In this document: positions 1 to 8,566 of the stretch, one piece after another
Layout of the letters: each line of letters opens with the position of its first letter
How positions within the stretch are numbered: the stretch's first letter is position 1
IMG/VR virus record: IMGVR_UViG_3300010334_000189
Coordinates: 1 to 30,543 of that record
Strand: one strand, 5' to 3'
Length of the DNA: 30,543 bases
Source of the DNA: a virus
Position numbers and translations under genes: made by a program
The notes under the pieces: generated by a model
Database searches by the model: none
What the model was told of the DNA's origin: nothing
What the model saw: the letters and a program-made list of their open reading frames with translations, nothing else

Positions 1-1638
1 TTGAGAAACTCTTTGTATATCAATCTTTACACCTATTGGAAATATAGCATCTTTTGCTGTAGCAAGTTTGTATGTACCATTTCCATTTAATTCAATAAAT
101 GGTGTCTCAAATATTGGACTAATATTTACGTCTGGAAACTTGTGGTGTCTTATGGGAGTGTTAGCAAGATCTCCCCACACTAACGTGTTGCAAGGATATA
201 GTTCTGTAGATTCCCAATATGCAAACTTACCATACTGATAAGGACCCTTGTAGTTCGAATCTGTTGTATATTCAGGAGAATTTGCTGTTACGCTTGCTGT
301 ATTGTATATTTTCCAATAAGGGCTATATCCCACGTTTCCTTGCGTGTACGAGGGTTCTCCAATAAAATCTGCATTTGTATTAGGAACATCTGGTTGAGAA
401 AACTCGTTGAAGTCTTGTATTCTTCCAGGGATGTGAAATCCATCTGTTTGTTTTCCGTTCTTCAAGAGAAACACTATTTCAAATGCGTACACTTCATCCC
501 TTAGATAGCCTCTTAGGTTTGTTGCGTTTAGTTCATCAGCATAGTTTTCTGTAGAAGGAATTCTATATGTTTGCCATCCAAGTTCAATTTGATTAGCTAT
601 CTGTTGATAATTTATCCTGTCTATAGAAGTGAGTTGGTCCCATACAAGTACATCTTGTACAGCTGTTAAATCTTGAGCAATATCGTAATAAGGAAACTTT
701 TCGAATATTTCGTTTATTGTGAGACGTATTTGTGTTACGTTCTGTCCTGTGTAAGTGATTTGATTAAAATTATCATCTATAAAATATGTACCCACTAGTT
801 CTACAGAAGATATAGAGTTCACTGTCTTAATTACAGCAATATTATAATATTCAAAATATCCTGTAACATCAAGATTGGAAACATTTAATACAATAGACTT
901 TCCTACATTGTAATTAAAATCAGCAGATATTAGTTGAGTTTTTGCAATAGGAGTGGGGTTGGTGACAGAATAATAAGACGTGTAAGCATCTCCTGAAGCA
1001 TTACAATATTGTACAGCAAATTGATATGTGCCTGATGTTAGGCTTCCTCCACTAATTATGTCCACCACATCTAAATAGGGAATCTCAAAATTAGGCTGCA
1101 CTTTTAATTTATTACAATCAATTTCTGTTGTTGTAACATTATCACACACATTTGTGCCTGGTTGTATTTTGTAGGGAAGATTGGTTAAATCTAAATATCT
1201 TCTTGGGTTTATGCCATCCGTCCAATAAATTTCTGTTGTACAATTAGTTATTTTATGTACAGCTTTATGGATGGGATCATCTACATTAAAGTTTAAACAG
1301 AATGCGTTTATATAGGTTCTATAGACACAATCGTTATTGTCCATATATCCAATTTCACTTTCTCCTGTGTTTGGATTGGTTAAAAAGAATATGTGTTTAT
1401 TTTGTTCATTGATGAAATGTTCACCAATTAGTTGAAAATCTTCAGGAAACTTTAAACATAAATCATTACCTGATTCATTCTGATAATTAATAGAATTTGA
1501 ATCAAAGTTCTCAAGAGCAGCATTTAGGGCATACGAGAGTTTACCTTCTACTATTTGATTAACAGAAGAGTCCATGTCCAAGCCTATTCTTGCAACGCTA
1601 TATTCTGTACGTATATTGCCTTGTTCGTTGTCTGCCAT
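1..1638 (-). CDS. crAss-like tail stabilization/muzzle protein, N-terminal 546 residues (partial)
   Basis: The reading frame opens at ATG 1638 and stays open to the left edge, so the C-terminus is missing. The protein begins MADNEQGN. It is rich in Asn, Thr and aromatic residues, with motifs such as YWTDGINPRRY, GTYQFAVQY, YTSYYSVTNP, VYAFEIVF and HHKFPD. I recognise these as typical of the very large tail 'stabilization' protein of crAss-like phages, which forms the muzzle at the tail tip. It is the last gene of the minus-strand operon in this window and starts 15 bases after the ring-protein stop, as expected for crAss-like virion order. The family call rests on motif memory and gene order, not on a search. 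Confidence 0.8.
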   Translation of the reverse strand, partial: MADNEQGNIRTEYSVARIGLDMDSSVNQIVEGKLSYALNAALENFDSNSINYQNESGNDLCLKFPEDFQLIGEHFINEQNKHIFFLTNPNTGESEIGYMDNNDCVYRTYINAFCLNFNVDDPIHKAVHKITNCTTEIYWTDGINPRRYLDLTNLPYKIQPGTNVCDNVTTTEIDCNKLKVQPNFEIPYLDVVDIISGGSLTSGTYQFAVQYCNASGDAYTSYYSVTNPTPIAKTQLISADFNYNVGKSIVLNVSNLDVTGYFEYYNIAVIKTVNSISSVELVGTYFIDDNFNQITYTGQNVTQIRLTINEIFEKFPYYDIAQDLTAVQDVLVWDQLTSIDRINYQQIANQIELGWQTYRIPSTENYADELNATNLRGYLRDEVYAFEIVFLLKNGKQTDGFHIPGRIQDFNEFSQPDVPNTNADFIGEPSYTQGNVGYSPYWKIYNTASVTANSPEYTTDSNYKGPYQYGKFAYWESTELYPCNTLVWGDLANTPIRHHKFPDVNISPIFETPFIELNGNGTYKLATAKDAIFPIGVKIDIQRVSQ

Positions 1639-1653
1639 AATGTATATTATAAA

Positions 1654-2577
1654 TTATCCATTGCGTCTCCAACCATATCTACTATCAATACGATTTGGAA
1701 GTTCGTACATGTTAAATCTATTAAGCTCTTCTCTTATCTTTCTTTGCTTTTTATAAACGTCTTGTTTCTTCACCTCTATATCCGCCATGATGAATGCTTC
1801 TTCAGAGAGTTGTTTATAATACATCAACTTCTTTTCTATCTGATTGAATGTTTCGTCATTCACTTGATTAGAAAGAGTTTCAAACACTTTATATTTAATG
1901 AATGCTTCTACGTATTCTCTTATACGATAGTTGTCAGGAATCATTTGATTACCAGATGTATCGTAGTCGTATGAATAAAATATCAAATGCACTACACCAT
2001 TTCTAAAATTAGTGACAAACTTATTGTCTCTAATATCAAATGAGTCAGCAGCTGAAGAGCCAAAGTTTGCACAATCCAATGCACAATCAGCTCTTACAGA
2101 AATGTTTCCTGGTTTTAACAAGAAAGCTCTTTGGTAATTCTGATTTATTGAATTGTTAGTTTTGTAAACAGCCTGTATAAGTTGGGGAAGACATGCTCCA
2201 TCACAAGAAGGGGATGAGCAGTTTGTGCAAGGAACACCATTTATTGTAACTGGTGACACTTGTATTGTTGTTTGTTCTGATTGAGAATAGAACGAGTTTG
2301 CTGATTGATAGGGATATCCTTGCACGTATGTACACAACCAAGCTTCTCTTACAGCAAAGAAGTTGTCTGGAAGTCTTGCTTGAAAATCTTCAATGTGTAA
2401 TTGAGTTTCTGTTATGACATATGAACTCCTGCCTAATTTTCTTAAGCATTTGTCTAAATATGTAGGGAACATTAAGTCATCTACAGCACCAGTGTCAAAA
2501 TAGCTCTTAAGCTCTTCTTTCACTGTAGAATAGACAGGTTCAGGAGTTACGAAATTATATTTGTAATAGTAGCTCAT
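1654..2577 (-). CDS. crAss-like tail ring/connector protein (307 aa)
   Basis: This is a virion protein that probably forms one of the rings between portal and tail muzzle. The N-terminal 100 residues (VKEELKSYFDTG, LDKCLRKLGRSSYVITETQL, LPDNFFAVREAW) resemble the conserved head of crAss-like ring proteins. A Cys cluster with spacing CxxCxxxxCxxxC lies near residues 117-128 (PCTNCSSPSCDGAC) and could bind metal or be disulfide bonded. The C-terminal 70 residues are charged and helical. It overlaps the upstream HNH gene by the four bases ATGA. It sits directly before the muzzle gene, supporting a tail role. The exact ring position cannot be told from sequence alone. Confidence 0.72.
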   Translation of the reverse strand: MSYYYKYNFVTPEPVYSTVKEELKSYFDTGAVDDLMFPTYLDKCLRKLGRSSYVITETQLHIEDFQARLPDNFFAVREAWLCTYVQGYPYQSANSFYSQSEQTTIQVSPVTINGVPCTNCSSPSCDGACLPQLIQAVYKTNNSINQNYQRAFLLKPGNISVRADCALDCANFGSSAADSFDIRDNKFVTNFRNGVVHLIFYSYDYDTSGNQMIPDNYRIREYVEAFIKYKVFETLSNQVNDETFNQIEKKLMYYKQLSEEAFIMADIEVKKQDVYKKQRKIREELNRFNMYELPNRIDSRYGWRRNG

Positions 2578-3008
2578 AGTCTAACATATTTTAAATCTTT
2601 TCTGACTGCAATATTTATATCTACACCTTTATCTAATCTTCTTTTTATAACTTGATAATCTAATCCCACTTCTTTTGCAAGATCCTTTAAAATCATATTG
2701 CGACCATTGTAAAAAATATAAACGTTAGTGCTTCTATTTCTGGTTTGTTCTTTACGAGTTGTCCATCTACAATTATCTTTACAATAATTTCCATCATTGT
2801 TTATTCTATCTAAAGAATGATTTCTAGAGGGTCTTTTTCCCATATCTTCTAAAAATCCTTCAAACGTTAACCATTTGTCACAAACAGTTATTCCTCTACC
2901 ACCATATCTATTATAATTTAAAGTGTTTGAATTATAACATCTAGTTTTAAAATTGTTCCAGACTTTATATTCTGGAGAACTTCTTCGTTCTGTTACTTTT
3001 TTAGACAT
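2574..3008 (-). CDS. HNH endonuclease (AP2/HNH homing type)
   Basis: This is a free-standing DNA endonuclease of 144 aa. Residues 35-46 hold the YGGRGI...CDKW motif. Residues 66-88 hold the HNH core LDRINNDGNY..NCRWTTRKEQ, seen in phage HNH proteins related to AP2 domains. Residues 108-127 look like a helix-turn-helix (LKDLAKEVGLDYQVIKRRL) that would help target binding. The gene lies between a 159-aa unknown and the 307-aa ring protein, and its TGA stop overlaps the ring-protein ATG. It is therefore probably a mobile homing gene lodged in the virion operon without breaking a neighbour. Cleavage target is unknown. Confidence 0.85.
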   Translation of the reverse strand: MSKKVTERRSSPEYKVWNNFKTRCYNSNTLNYNRYGGRGITVCDKWLTFEGFLEDMGKRPSRNHSLDRINNDGNYCKDNCRWTTRKEQTRNRSTNVYIFYNGRNMILKDLAKEVGLDYQVIKRRLDKGVDINIAVRKDLKYVRL

Positions 3009-3018
3009 ATCGATTTTT

Positions 3019-3498
3019 TTACACTATCCATGATTGATATAGATGCTGATATTTGTCGTTGGTTTTTAAATAGTGAGCTAACATTCTTGATGTCACTCTT
3101 GTAGGCTTGAAGAACCAAAACTCAGGACCTTTGATTCTTGATGTGCGTTTGAACCATATCCATCCAAAGAAATATCCTTCTGTATGGTGGTTGAAATTAT
3201 ATATTATCTTTCCTTTTTCTCTAGTTTTTATCCAATCTATAGGAAGATTGATGTAATCTTTGCCTTCGTATGTTACAATCTTCTTTCTCTTCTTTTTGTT
3301 TATTGCAAAATCACCAAATCCATGAGGAAGCTTTTCTTTCTTTCCTGTCTCTAGAAGATAGTTTCTAAAATCTTCATTAAATTTATATATGATGCTTTTC
3401 CATTCTTCAAACGTTAATTTTGTATTAGAATGTTTTGCACAATAATCTTTGTAATTCTCTTTACTACAACTCCTCCATTCAATCTTCACTCTACTCAT
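3019..3498 (-). CDS. Conserved-looking basic protein of the tail module (159 aa)
   Basis: I do not recognise a defined family. The protein is basic and aromatic, with a Lys-rich stretch INKKKRKKIV in the middle and a C-terminal half rich in Trp/Phe (GYFFGWIWFKR, EFWFFKPTRV). No signal peptide or membrane segment is evident. It is 11 bases after the 241-aa ring protein and 10 before the HNH gene. Without the HNH insertion it would lie directly between two ring proteins, so a virion or assembly role is a reasonable inference. Confidence 0.65.
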   Translation of the reverse strand: MSRVKIEWRSCSKENYKDYCAKHSNTKLTFEEWKSIIYKFNEDFRNYLLETGKKEKLPHGFGDFAINKKKRKKIVTYEGKDYINLPIDWIKTREKGKIIYNFNHHTEGYFFGWIWFKRTSRIKGPEFWFFKPTRVTSRMLAHYLKTNDKYQHLYQSWIV

Positions 3499-3509
3499 CT
3501 ATGTTAATG

Positions 3510-4235
3510 TTATTTTGTATTGGGTGTGTTTGGTGCTTGACCATCTATTGCATCCTGTGTCATGTCTGTTTTAAGTCTAAAATAAGTGGACAGTAATTTA
3601 TCAGAAGTCATTTTTAATATCTGTGTTTCTAAATATCCTGGAGCATGAAACTCTTTATCTAGAGGATTTTTACAATAGTCATCTATGCTAAAATCATTTC
3701 CACAACAACATTCAGAGAACATTATTTCATTTGGAACATCTTCCTCAAAGAAAGCAGAGAGTCTTATTGCTTTTAGAAGAGGGTTTGTAACGTATAAATA
3801 TCCATTCATTATCCAATAATACTCTTCGTTCTTTATTATTGGAAGCTTTAGTAAGTTGAGATATCTATTGACAGTGATTTCTTTTAGCTTTTTACCATTT
3901 CCACCCATTGCGTTTATTGAATAAACACCCTGTATTGTATATTGATAATTGCCCTCAGAGATGCGAGGAAGTTTGTTTACAGATCTTGCAATTGTACAAT
4001 CATCAACATATCCGCAGCATTCAGAAATGCTCACTTCTGTCATCTCTAGACATGGGATTGTTGTAAACAATGTATCTGTTGCCCATAGCTTACGAAGATT
4101 TGTTTCTCGTTTTACGAGCATAATGGTATTGTTCTTAATCTCAGATGCTATCACTCTATCTGTTATTAGAGCATCTGTAGAAAGAAGTTTATGTGAACCT
4201 CGTACGTCTGAGACTAGTTTTCGTAATGTTGACAT
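3510..4235 (-). CDS. crAss-like tail ring protein (241 aa)
   Basis: The N-terminus LRKLVSDVRGSHKLLSTDALITDRVIASEI, followed by a long beta-rich region with two Cys clusters (SECCGYVDDC and SECCCGND..DYC), is the pattern I associate with one of the conserved ring proteins of crAss-like phage tails. Other matching features are LWATDTLFTTIPCLEM, RSVNKLPRI and YYWIMNGYLYV. The C-terminal 20 residues are Thr/Pro/Asn rich and probably disordered. It starts 6 bases after the phosphoesterase stop. Function is inferred from family resemblance and gene order. Confidence 0.7.
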   Translation of the reverse strand: MSTLRKLVSDVRGSHKLLSTDALITDRVIASEIKNNTIMLVKRETNLRKLWATDTLFTTIPCLEMTEVSISECCGYVDDCTIARSVNKLPRISEGNYQYTIQGVYSINAMGGNGKKLKEITVNRYLNLLKLPIIKNEEYYWIMNGYLYVTNPLLKAIRLSAFFEEDVPNEIMFSECCCGNDFSIDDYCKNPLDKEFHAPGYLETQILKMTSDKLLSTYFRLKTDMTQDAIDGQAPNTPNTK

Positions 4236-4240
4236 ATTGT

Positions 4241-5479
4241 TTATATTCGACTTTCGTATTCTCCAATCTTTCCATAGATTGGATGATAAATAAGTACAAT
4301 CCCTGCACGAATTTGATTTACAAAGTTGTTATCAGAATGCCATCTATCTGTTCCTGATAATGAAGGCATCTGTTGTATTCTCACTCCCTTTATTTCTTTT
4401 GCCATGTAATGATGCTTATCAGCAGTATGGAGCTCCCTGTAAACAGCATTTCCAAAATCTGTACAAGAATCATTGTTTGTGGCAAATAAAAGAGGAAGGT
4501 CATCTATCTTACAATTACCATGATGATATCCTATGAATGTGTTTCCTAATACAACATGTTTAGTTGTAGAATGCCATCTTTGAAAATCAACCTTATCGTT
4601 GTTCTTAAAGAACACATCTAATGCGTGTGCTAAATAGAATGATTTGGTTCTGTCGTGATTACCTTGTACAAGAATCACTTCTACACTATTAGAAATAGCT
4701 TGTAGGTAATTGATTGTTGTAACTAATAAATCGAACCCTTGTTCGTATTCATTATCATATTCTACTAGAACATCTTGAGGAGTTCCATTAGTTGTTTGAT
4801 TTTGATAGTTGTCTGTATGAAAGAAATCATTTGATATTGGAAAAACAATCTTGTTTATTGCAAAAGAGTTTCTTGTTTTTTCCACCAAGTCTCTAACCAC
4901 TCCTAAGTATTGTGCTTTCTTTTGTTCTATTGTGTCACCTTCTAATGTTCTTTTAGCTAAGTGAAAATCACATATTGAAACTTCTACATCCACTGTTTCT
5001 TTCTCTAGAGGATCATTTTCAACACTTCTTACAATGATGTCAGCAGGTTTGTATGTTTCTAAAAACTTAGAAAAATCTTCTGGAGAATAATCCTTTGGTT
5101 TCTTCAGAGTGGCAAATACAGAAGATGTAAACTTACCATTTGATTTCTGTTTAGTCCAATAGTTAGAAATCTTGTATTTGTCTAAGTTTATTTTATGTAG
5201 TTTAGCAAGCTCTAAATCACTCTTTGGCTCAAAGTCTATTTGTAATGTACTCTCTATTGTACCTTTATCATTGTTCACCTTTGTATAATGCTCTTCAAGA
5301 GCTTCTACAAATTCTTCATAAGTGTCTGGTGCAGAAGAGATTTCTTTTCCTCTTATTTCTTTCAATAAGTCTGACACTTCTTGTTCTGTAATTCCTAGCT
5401 TTTCAGCATAAAACTTCTTACTCTTTTTCCAGCTTAATAGTTGTTCTAACTGTGACAGAACGTTTTGGTTTTCAGCCAT
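4241..5479 (-). CDS. Calcineurin-like metallophosphoesterase with N-terminal HTH-like domain (412 aa)
   Basis: The C-terminal two thirds carry the ordered metal-binding motifs of calcineurin-like phosphoesterases: CDFHLAK (D171, H173), ISNDFFHTDN (around 216-224), the hallmark GNHD (273-276), GYHHG (317-321) and a late HTADKHH (351-357). Residues 15-45 (WKKSKKFYAEKLGITEQEVSDLLKEI, shown in parts) look like a helix-turn-helix, so the enzyme may act at nucleic acid. Likely chemistry is phosphodiester hydrolysis using two metal ions; the substrate is unknown. It is the first gene of an operon with its own Bacteroidota-type promoter about 25 bases upstream and leads into ring and muzzle genes. 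DNA repair, tail-associated or host-takeover roles are all possible. Confidence 0.85.
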   Translation of the reverse strand: MAENQNVLSQLEQLLSWKKSKKFYAEKLGITEQEVSDLLKEIRGKEISSAPDTYEEFVEALEEHYTKVNNDKGTIESTLQIDFEPKSDLELAKLHKINLDKYKISNYWTKQKSNGKFTSSVFATLKKPKDYSPEDFSKFLETYKPADIIVRSVENDPLEKETVDVEVSICDFHLAKRTLEGDTIEQKKAQYLGVVRDLVEKTRNSFAINKIVFPISNDFFHTDNYQNQTTNGTPQDVLVEYDNEYEQGFDLLVTTINYLQAISNSVEVILVQGNHDRTKSFYLAHALDVFFKNNDKVDFQRWHSTTKHVVLGNTFIGYHHGNCKIDDLPLLFATNNDSCTDFGNAVYRELHTADKHHYMAKEIKGVRIQQMPSLSGTDRWHSDNNFVNQIRAGIVLIYHPIYGKIGEYESRI

Positions 5480-5503
5480 ACAAAAAATTTATCAAATTTA
5501 CAA

Positions 5504-5535
5504 CAAAGATAGACGGTATTTTTAAAAAAACAAAA
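5504..5535 (-). promoter_or_regulatory. Bacteroidota-type promoter for the phosphoesterase-ring-muzzle operon
   Basis: On the minus strand a TTTTG (-33) at 5535-5531 is followed after 19 bases by TATCTTTG (-7) at 5511-5504. This matches the Bacteroidota consensus TTTG-N19/20-TAnnTTTG. The expected transcription start lies about 20 bases before the ATG at 5479, and a terminator for the previous operon lies just upstream. Confidence 0.75.
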
Positions 5536-5577
5536 TTAATTTAACCAATTAGATTATATAGGTTAACTCTATTAATT

Positions 5578-5605
5578 AAAAACCCCGCCTTAGAAAAGGC
5601 AGGGT
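5578..5605 (-). terminator. Rho-independent terminator after the tail-fibre cassette
   Basis: Read on the minus strand, ACCCTGCCTT, a TTCT loop and AAGGCGGGGT form a GC-rich stem with one mismatch, followed immediately by TTTTT. It lies 36 bases after the stop at 5641 and before the promoter at 5504-5535, cleanly separating two operons. Confidence 0.85.
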
Positions 5606-5640
5606 ACACAGGTCTGTAAACCAACAAACAAACCGTGTTT

Positions 5641-6129
5641 TTAACAAGGTGATATATTAGTAAGAGGAGATGTTCCATTTATTTGTGCAGAATAGAATGA
5701 AGAAGAGCTCTGAAGACGATATTTGTAATAATTTCCATCTCCTGAGAAAAGAATTGTACAAAGACTGTTTGTGTAAAAATTTATTACAATATCTGAATTG
5801 GCTTCTTTTGAATACACTGTATTAGGAGTGGTTAAGTTTGTACATGCATCAGAATTGTTCATTTGAGTGGTGCCGCTTATTAAATATGTGTAATATGTAG
5901 GAAGTCCACTAATATTCATATCTACATATGAACCATTACAATCTGTTCCTGTAGAAAGAGCTCTTACAACTGTTGCTCCGTTAGGAACCGCTGTTGATGT
6001 ATATCCAGCAAGGAGAGCTGATTTTGATATTCCTGTTGCAAATGCTGATGTGAATCCATCAACATTAGAATATAGATTAAAAGGTCCTGTATTTGTTCCT
6101 GCTGTAGTTAATGTTATTACTACTGTCAT
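5641..6129 (-). CDS. Putative tail-fibre/virion surface protein (162 aa)
   Basis: The protein is small, low in charge and rich in Ser, Thr, Asn and Tyr, with repeated beta-strand-like segments. It contains the phrase TGTDCNGSYVDMNISGLPTYYTYL (given here as motif, 5' half TGTDCNGSYV), and ends ISPC. This composition resembles beta-structured fibre or decoration proteins of Bacteroidota phages. No enzyme motif is seen. It is the last gene before the terminator at 5578-5605 and 11 bases downstream of the 105-aa gene, so it belongs to the fibre cassette. Role is inferred. Confidence 0.55.
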   Translation of the reverse strand: MTVVITLTTAGTNTGPFNLYSNVDGFTSAFATGISKSALLAGYTSTAVPNGATVVRALSTGTDCNGSYVDMNISGLPTYYTYLISGTTQMNNSDACTNLTTPNTVYSKEANSDIVINFYTNSLCTILFSGDGNYYKYRLQSSSSFYSAQINGTSPLTNISPC

Positions 6130-6140
6130 AGTTTAATGTT

Positions 6141-6458
6141 TTATAAATGTGTGGTGGTTGTAGATGTAGTGGTGGAGAAAGTGGCACAACTTGTTACAAG
6201 GTTACAGAACAATGCTTTTGTTTGATAGTTTGTAGCAATTGTTGCAAGTATTGTTGAGGCTAATGTAATTGGATCAAATTCTGCATCTATCTTCTGTAGA
6301 GCCAATGTTAGAGAGTCTTTGAAGTTTATTCCTGTGTTAGGAAGATTCGATGCTGAGTAATACACATCGTCAGATGTTGTAAGAGGTTTACAAGCATCAC
6401 ATTCATTAGAATAAACTACAGTTTGAGTGTAGCAAGGCATTCCTGGAACACATGACAT
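6141..6458 (-). CDS. Small Cys-rich fibre-cassette protein with Thr-rich tail (105 aa)
   Basis: The N-terminus MSCVPGMPC...NECDACKP carries four or five closely spaced Cys. A helical region (SLTLALQKIDAEFDPITLAS) follows and the protein ends in a TTTSTTTT stretch. The same poly-Thr tail is found in the 399-aa structural protein upstream. The Cys-rich start resembles the start of the collar-domain fibre encoded next door (MSCTNCFNGC). The short helical part could trimerise. Probably a virion-associated adaptor or chaperone-like fibre piece; no family recognised. Confidence 0.55.
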   Translation of the reverse strand: MSCVPGMPCYTQTVVYSNECDACKPLTTSDDVYYSASNLPNTGINFKDSLTLALQKIDAEFDPITLASTILATIATNYQTKALFCNLVTSCATFSTTTSTTTTHL

Positions 6459-6483
6459 GGTGGTAAATTTTATTTATTTAAAA

Positions 6484-7620
6484 TCAAGGTATGTACATTA
6501 TGTAATATGCTGATATTACAGGTTGAATATTTGCGTGAGGTAGACCGCCACCCTTTGGAGGATTTGTTACAACTATATTTGCACTGTTAGTGCTTGTTAT
6601 TCCATATATTGCAGGCACATTGCCAATCACCAAATCATAATTTCTTGTTTGATTGCCGTCATTCTTAGTTATACCTATTGGATGCGTTGAATTTACACTA
6701 ACTGCTCCTGCTCCTGAATTTACAGATTCTGAAGAAGTGTAATGGAAATGTCCACTATCTGTAGCAGTTGTCGCATGATTGTGAGAAGGCATTGTGCTTT
6801 CAGAAAGCGTAACGCTGTTTGTTCCTGCTTTTGTATTCAATGCATAATTGGGATTGAAAGCTGAAGAAGCAGGATTAACTTCTGAATCAAGAGCTCCTCC
6901 ACCTACACTTATAATAGCACCAACAGTGGCTCTTCCTCTTTTATCAGGAGTGCCATTTAAACCATTACACAAATACACTTTGTCCCATCCTGTAGCTGCA
7001 ATTCCTTTTCCTGTTACATCAAAGTTTCCTGCAAGAGAACCATAATACTCAACAACAGTGTAAGGCACCATCTTAGTGTAGTATTGTGCTGATGGAGCAA
7101 TGCTCTGTAGATAGGCTGCTATTAGAGAGTTTAAATCTGCTAGTTTTACGTAGTTTGTGTTTACGTTTGTTGTGAGAGCTGTTAGATCTGTAGAAACAGA
7201 GCAAAGTTTCACTATTATTGCCTGCACCACCTGTTTAATAGTGGATGATGAGCTTACGCCAGACAAACAAGTTGTTGTATATCCAGTATTAAGACCTATC
7301 ACCGTGTTTGTTACAGCTGTTGTTTGTGTTTGTAAATCACAAAGAGCTCGCTCAAATGCCACCAACACTTCTGGAAGTGTAGGATCTTGTGTATTGTCTA
7401 AATAAGGTGTTATTAATGCACAAAGATAATCTTGAAGAGTAGTGATTCTAATCCCTGATCCGTCAAGAAATGATACCACTCTGTTGATTAATACATTCTC
7501 TACACTTAATAATGTATCTCCTGTAGAAATACCTAACACTTCACTTCCTATTCCTGTATACTGAATACATTTATCTGAACCTGTTTCTGGACATCCGTTG
7601 AAACAATTTGTACAAGACAT
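6484..7620 (-). CDS. Tail fibre protein with phage collar domain (378 aa)
   Basis: The C-terminal half has the signatures of a phage tail-collar domain: GWDKVYLCNG and PDKRGRATVGA (about 211-235), LSESTMPSHNHA (272-283), HFH (291-293) and a terminal NIQPVISAYYIMYIP. The His-rich turns (SHNH, HFH) commonly coordinate metal in this fold. Residues 1-170 begin with a Cys cluster (CTNCFNGC) and then look helical with Thr-rich repeats, fitting a stalk. The protein probably binds the host surface. It is the largest member of the cassette and is expected to be the most host-specific part of the virion. Confidence 0.82.
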   Translation of the reverse strand: MSCTNCFNGCPETGSDKCIQYTGIGSEVLGISTGDTLLSVENVLINRVVSFLDGSGIRITTLQDYLCALITPYLDNTQDPTLPEVLVAFERALCDLQTQTTAVTNTVIGLNTGYTTTCLSGVSSSSTIKQVVQAIIVKLCSVSTDLTALTTNVNTNYVKLADLNSLIAAYLQSIAPSAQYYTKMVPYTVVEYYGSLAGNFDVTGKGIAATGWDKVYLCNGLNGTPDKRGRATVGAIISVGGGALDSEVNPASSAFNPNYALNTKAGTNSVTLSESTMPSHNHATTATDSGHFHYTSSESVNSGAGAVSVNSTHPIGITKNDGNQTRNYDLVIGNVPAIYGITSTNSANIVVTNPPKGGGLPHANIQPVISAYYIMYIP

Positions 7621-7630
7621 ATTGTAAATT

Positions 7631-7897
7631 TTATTTATGAATTAATAATTTGACTCTACTTGCTATTTGTTCTGTAGAATAAGTGCAAGCATAATCAGGA
7701 TTGCACAACCTGTTTGTCAATATTCTTTTATAGTTTAACAAATCTCCCAACACTGTGTCTGGGAAAGGTTTGTTTAATATAAATACAATATTGTTATATT
7801 GATTGTTAGCTAATGTTGTGAGTTTGCAATCAATATCTGCAAGTAATGCTGACACTGTTGTACAATCTACACAATTAGTAAGTCTTGGAGAAAGCAT
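7631..7897 (-). CDS. Small fibre-cassette protein (88 aa)
   Basis: No family recognised. The first half has the Cys motif NCVDCTTVSALLADIDCKL and a helical stretch, the second half NKPFPDTVLGDLLNYKRIL and CNPDYACTYS. It is similar in size and Cys pattern to the 105-aa protein and the fibre N-terminus, suggesting that these proteins share an N-terminal docking module. The start at 7897 follows the 31-aa gene by four bases and the stop lies 10 bases before the collar-domain fibre gene. Confidence 0.55.
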   Translation of the reverse strand: MLSPRLTNCVDCTTVSALLADIDCKLTTLANNQYNNIVFILNKPFPDTVLGDLLNYKRILTNRLCNPDYACTYSTEQIASRVKLLIHK

Positions 7898-7901
7898 AGT
7901 T

Positions 7902-7997
7902 TTATTTTTTTAGAGTTCCTGCACAATATGCACATAAACCATTTGTTAGATTACATCCACATCCTACATTTGCTCCGCATTGATTACAGTTTGCCAT
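7902..7997 (-). CDS. 31-residue Cys-rich zinc-ribbon-like peptide
   Basis: A short frame from ATG 7997 to TAA 7902 encodes MANCNQCGANVGCGC followed by NLTNGLCAYCAGTLKK. It has six Cys in two CxxC-like pairs (CNQC, CAYC) and a CGC, a pattern able to bind zinc. It starts one base after the TAG of the 183-aa gene and ends four bases before the 88-aa gene, so it fills the gap exactly, with no overlap. I recall similar tiny CxxC proteins in tail regions of Bacteroidota phages, but no function is established. Confidence 0.6.
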   Translation of the reverse strand: MANCNQCGANVGCGCNLTNGLCAYCAGTLKK

Positions 7998-7998
7998 T

Positions 7999-8550
7999 CT
8001 AGTAATTATTAAAATAGTTGTTTCCTGAACAGTTGCAACCATTGGTTATAAAATGATCAAGCATTTTACTTGCTTGATTGTAAAGTTTATTTGATGTTTC
8101 TACAGCACAATTATTTGCTGCAGCAATTGATCCTTGTATGAAATAGTAAATACTATTCAATTCCACCTTCTGTTGTTTCTTAATTGCATAATCACACTCC
8201 ATCATATCCAATTTCATAAAAGCTTCATCAAACTTCTGTTGAAGATTTTCCACTCTCATGAATGTTTTATCTACAAAATTTACATTTGCAGGAGCAATTG
8301 AATATTTTAAATAATAAATGCCATCAGGAATAGGATTGTATACCCCTGCAGAAGAAAGTCCTAACGTTGCAGAATTGAATACATTAAAACTATTTGGTAC
8401 AAAAGGAATTGGTAAAGGGTTAAATCCTGGTACAGTGATAGTTATTGTAGGAGCAGAAGGTGTTGTAGCATAAGTTGATATGTCTGCTATCCCTAATGTT
8501 CTACTATCGTGAGTGTCAATAACTAATATATCTAAATGCAATGTTGGCAT
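7999..8550 (-). CDS. Conserved-looking tail-module protein (183 aa)
   Basis: The N-terminal half is beta-rich and apolar (TITITVPGFNPLPIPFVPNSF). The second half is helical (VENLQQKFDEAFMKLDMMECDYAIKKQQKVELNSIYYFIQ, shown as parts FDEAFMKLDMMECDYAIKKQ), ending in a Cys/Asn-rich tail (NGCNCSGNNYFNNY). This beta-plus-helix layout would suit a fibre adaptor. It is the first gene of the fibre cassette, directly after the hairpin terminator of the 399-aa gene. No enzyme motif or membrane segment is seen. Confidence 0.6.
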   Translation of the reverse strand: MPTLHLDILVIDTHDSRTLGIADISTYATTPSAPTITITVPGFNPLPIPFVPNSFNVFNSATLGLSSAGVYNPIPDGIYYLKYSIAPANVNFVDKTFMRVENLQQKFDEAFMKLDMMECDYAIKKQQKVELNSIYYFIQGSIAAANNCAVETSNKLYNQASKMLDHFITNGCNCSGNNYFNNY

Positions 8551-8566
8551 AATCTCTATAAATAAT

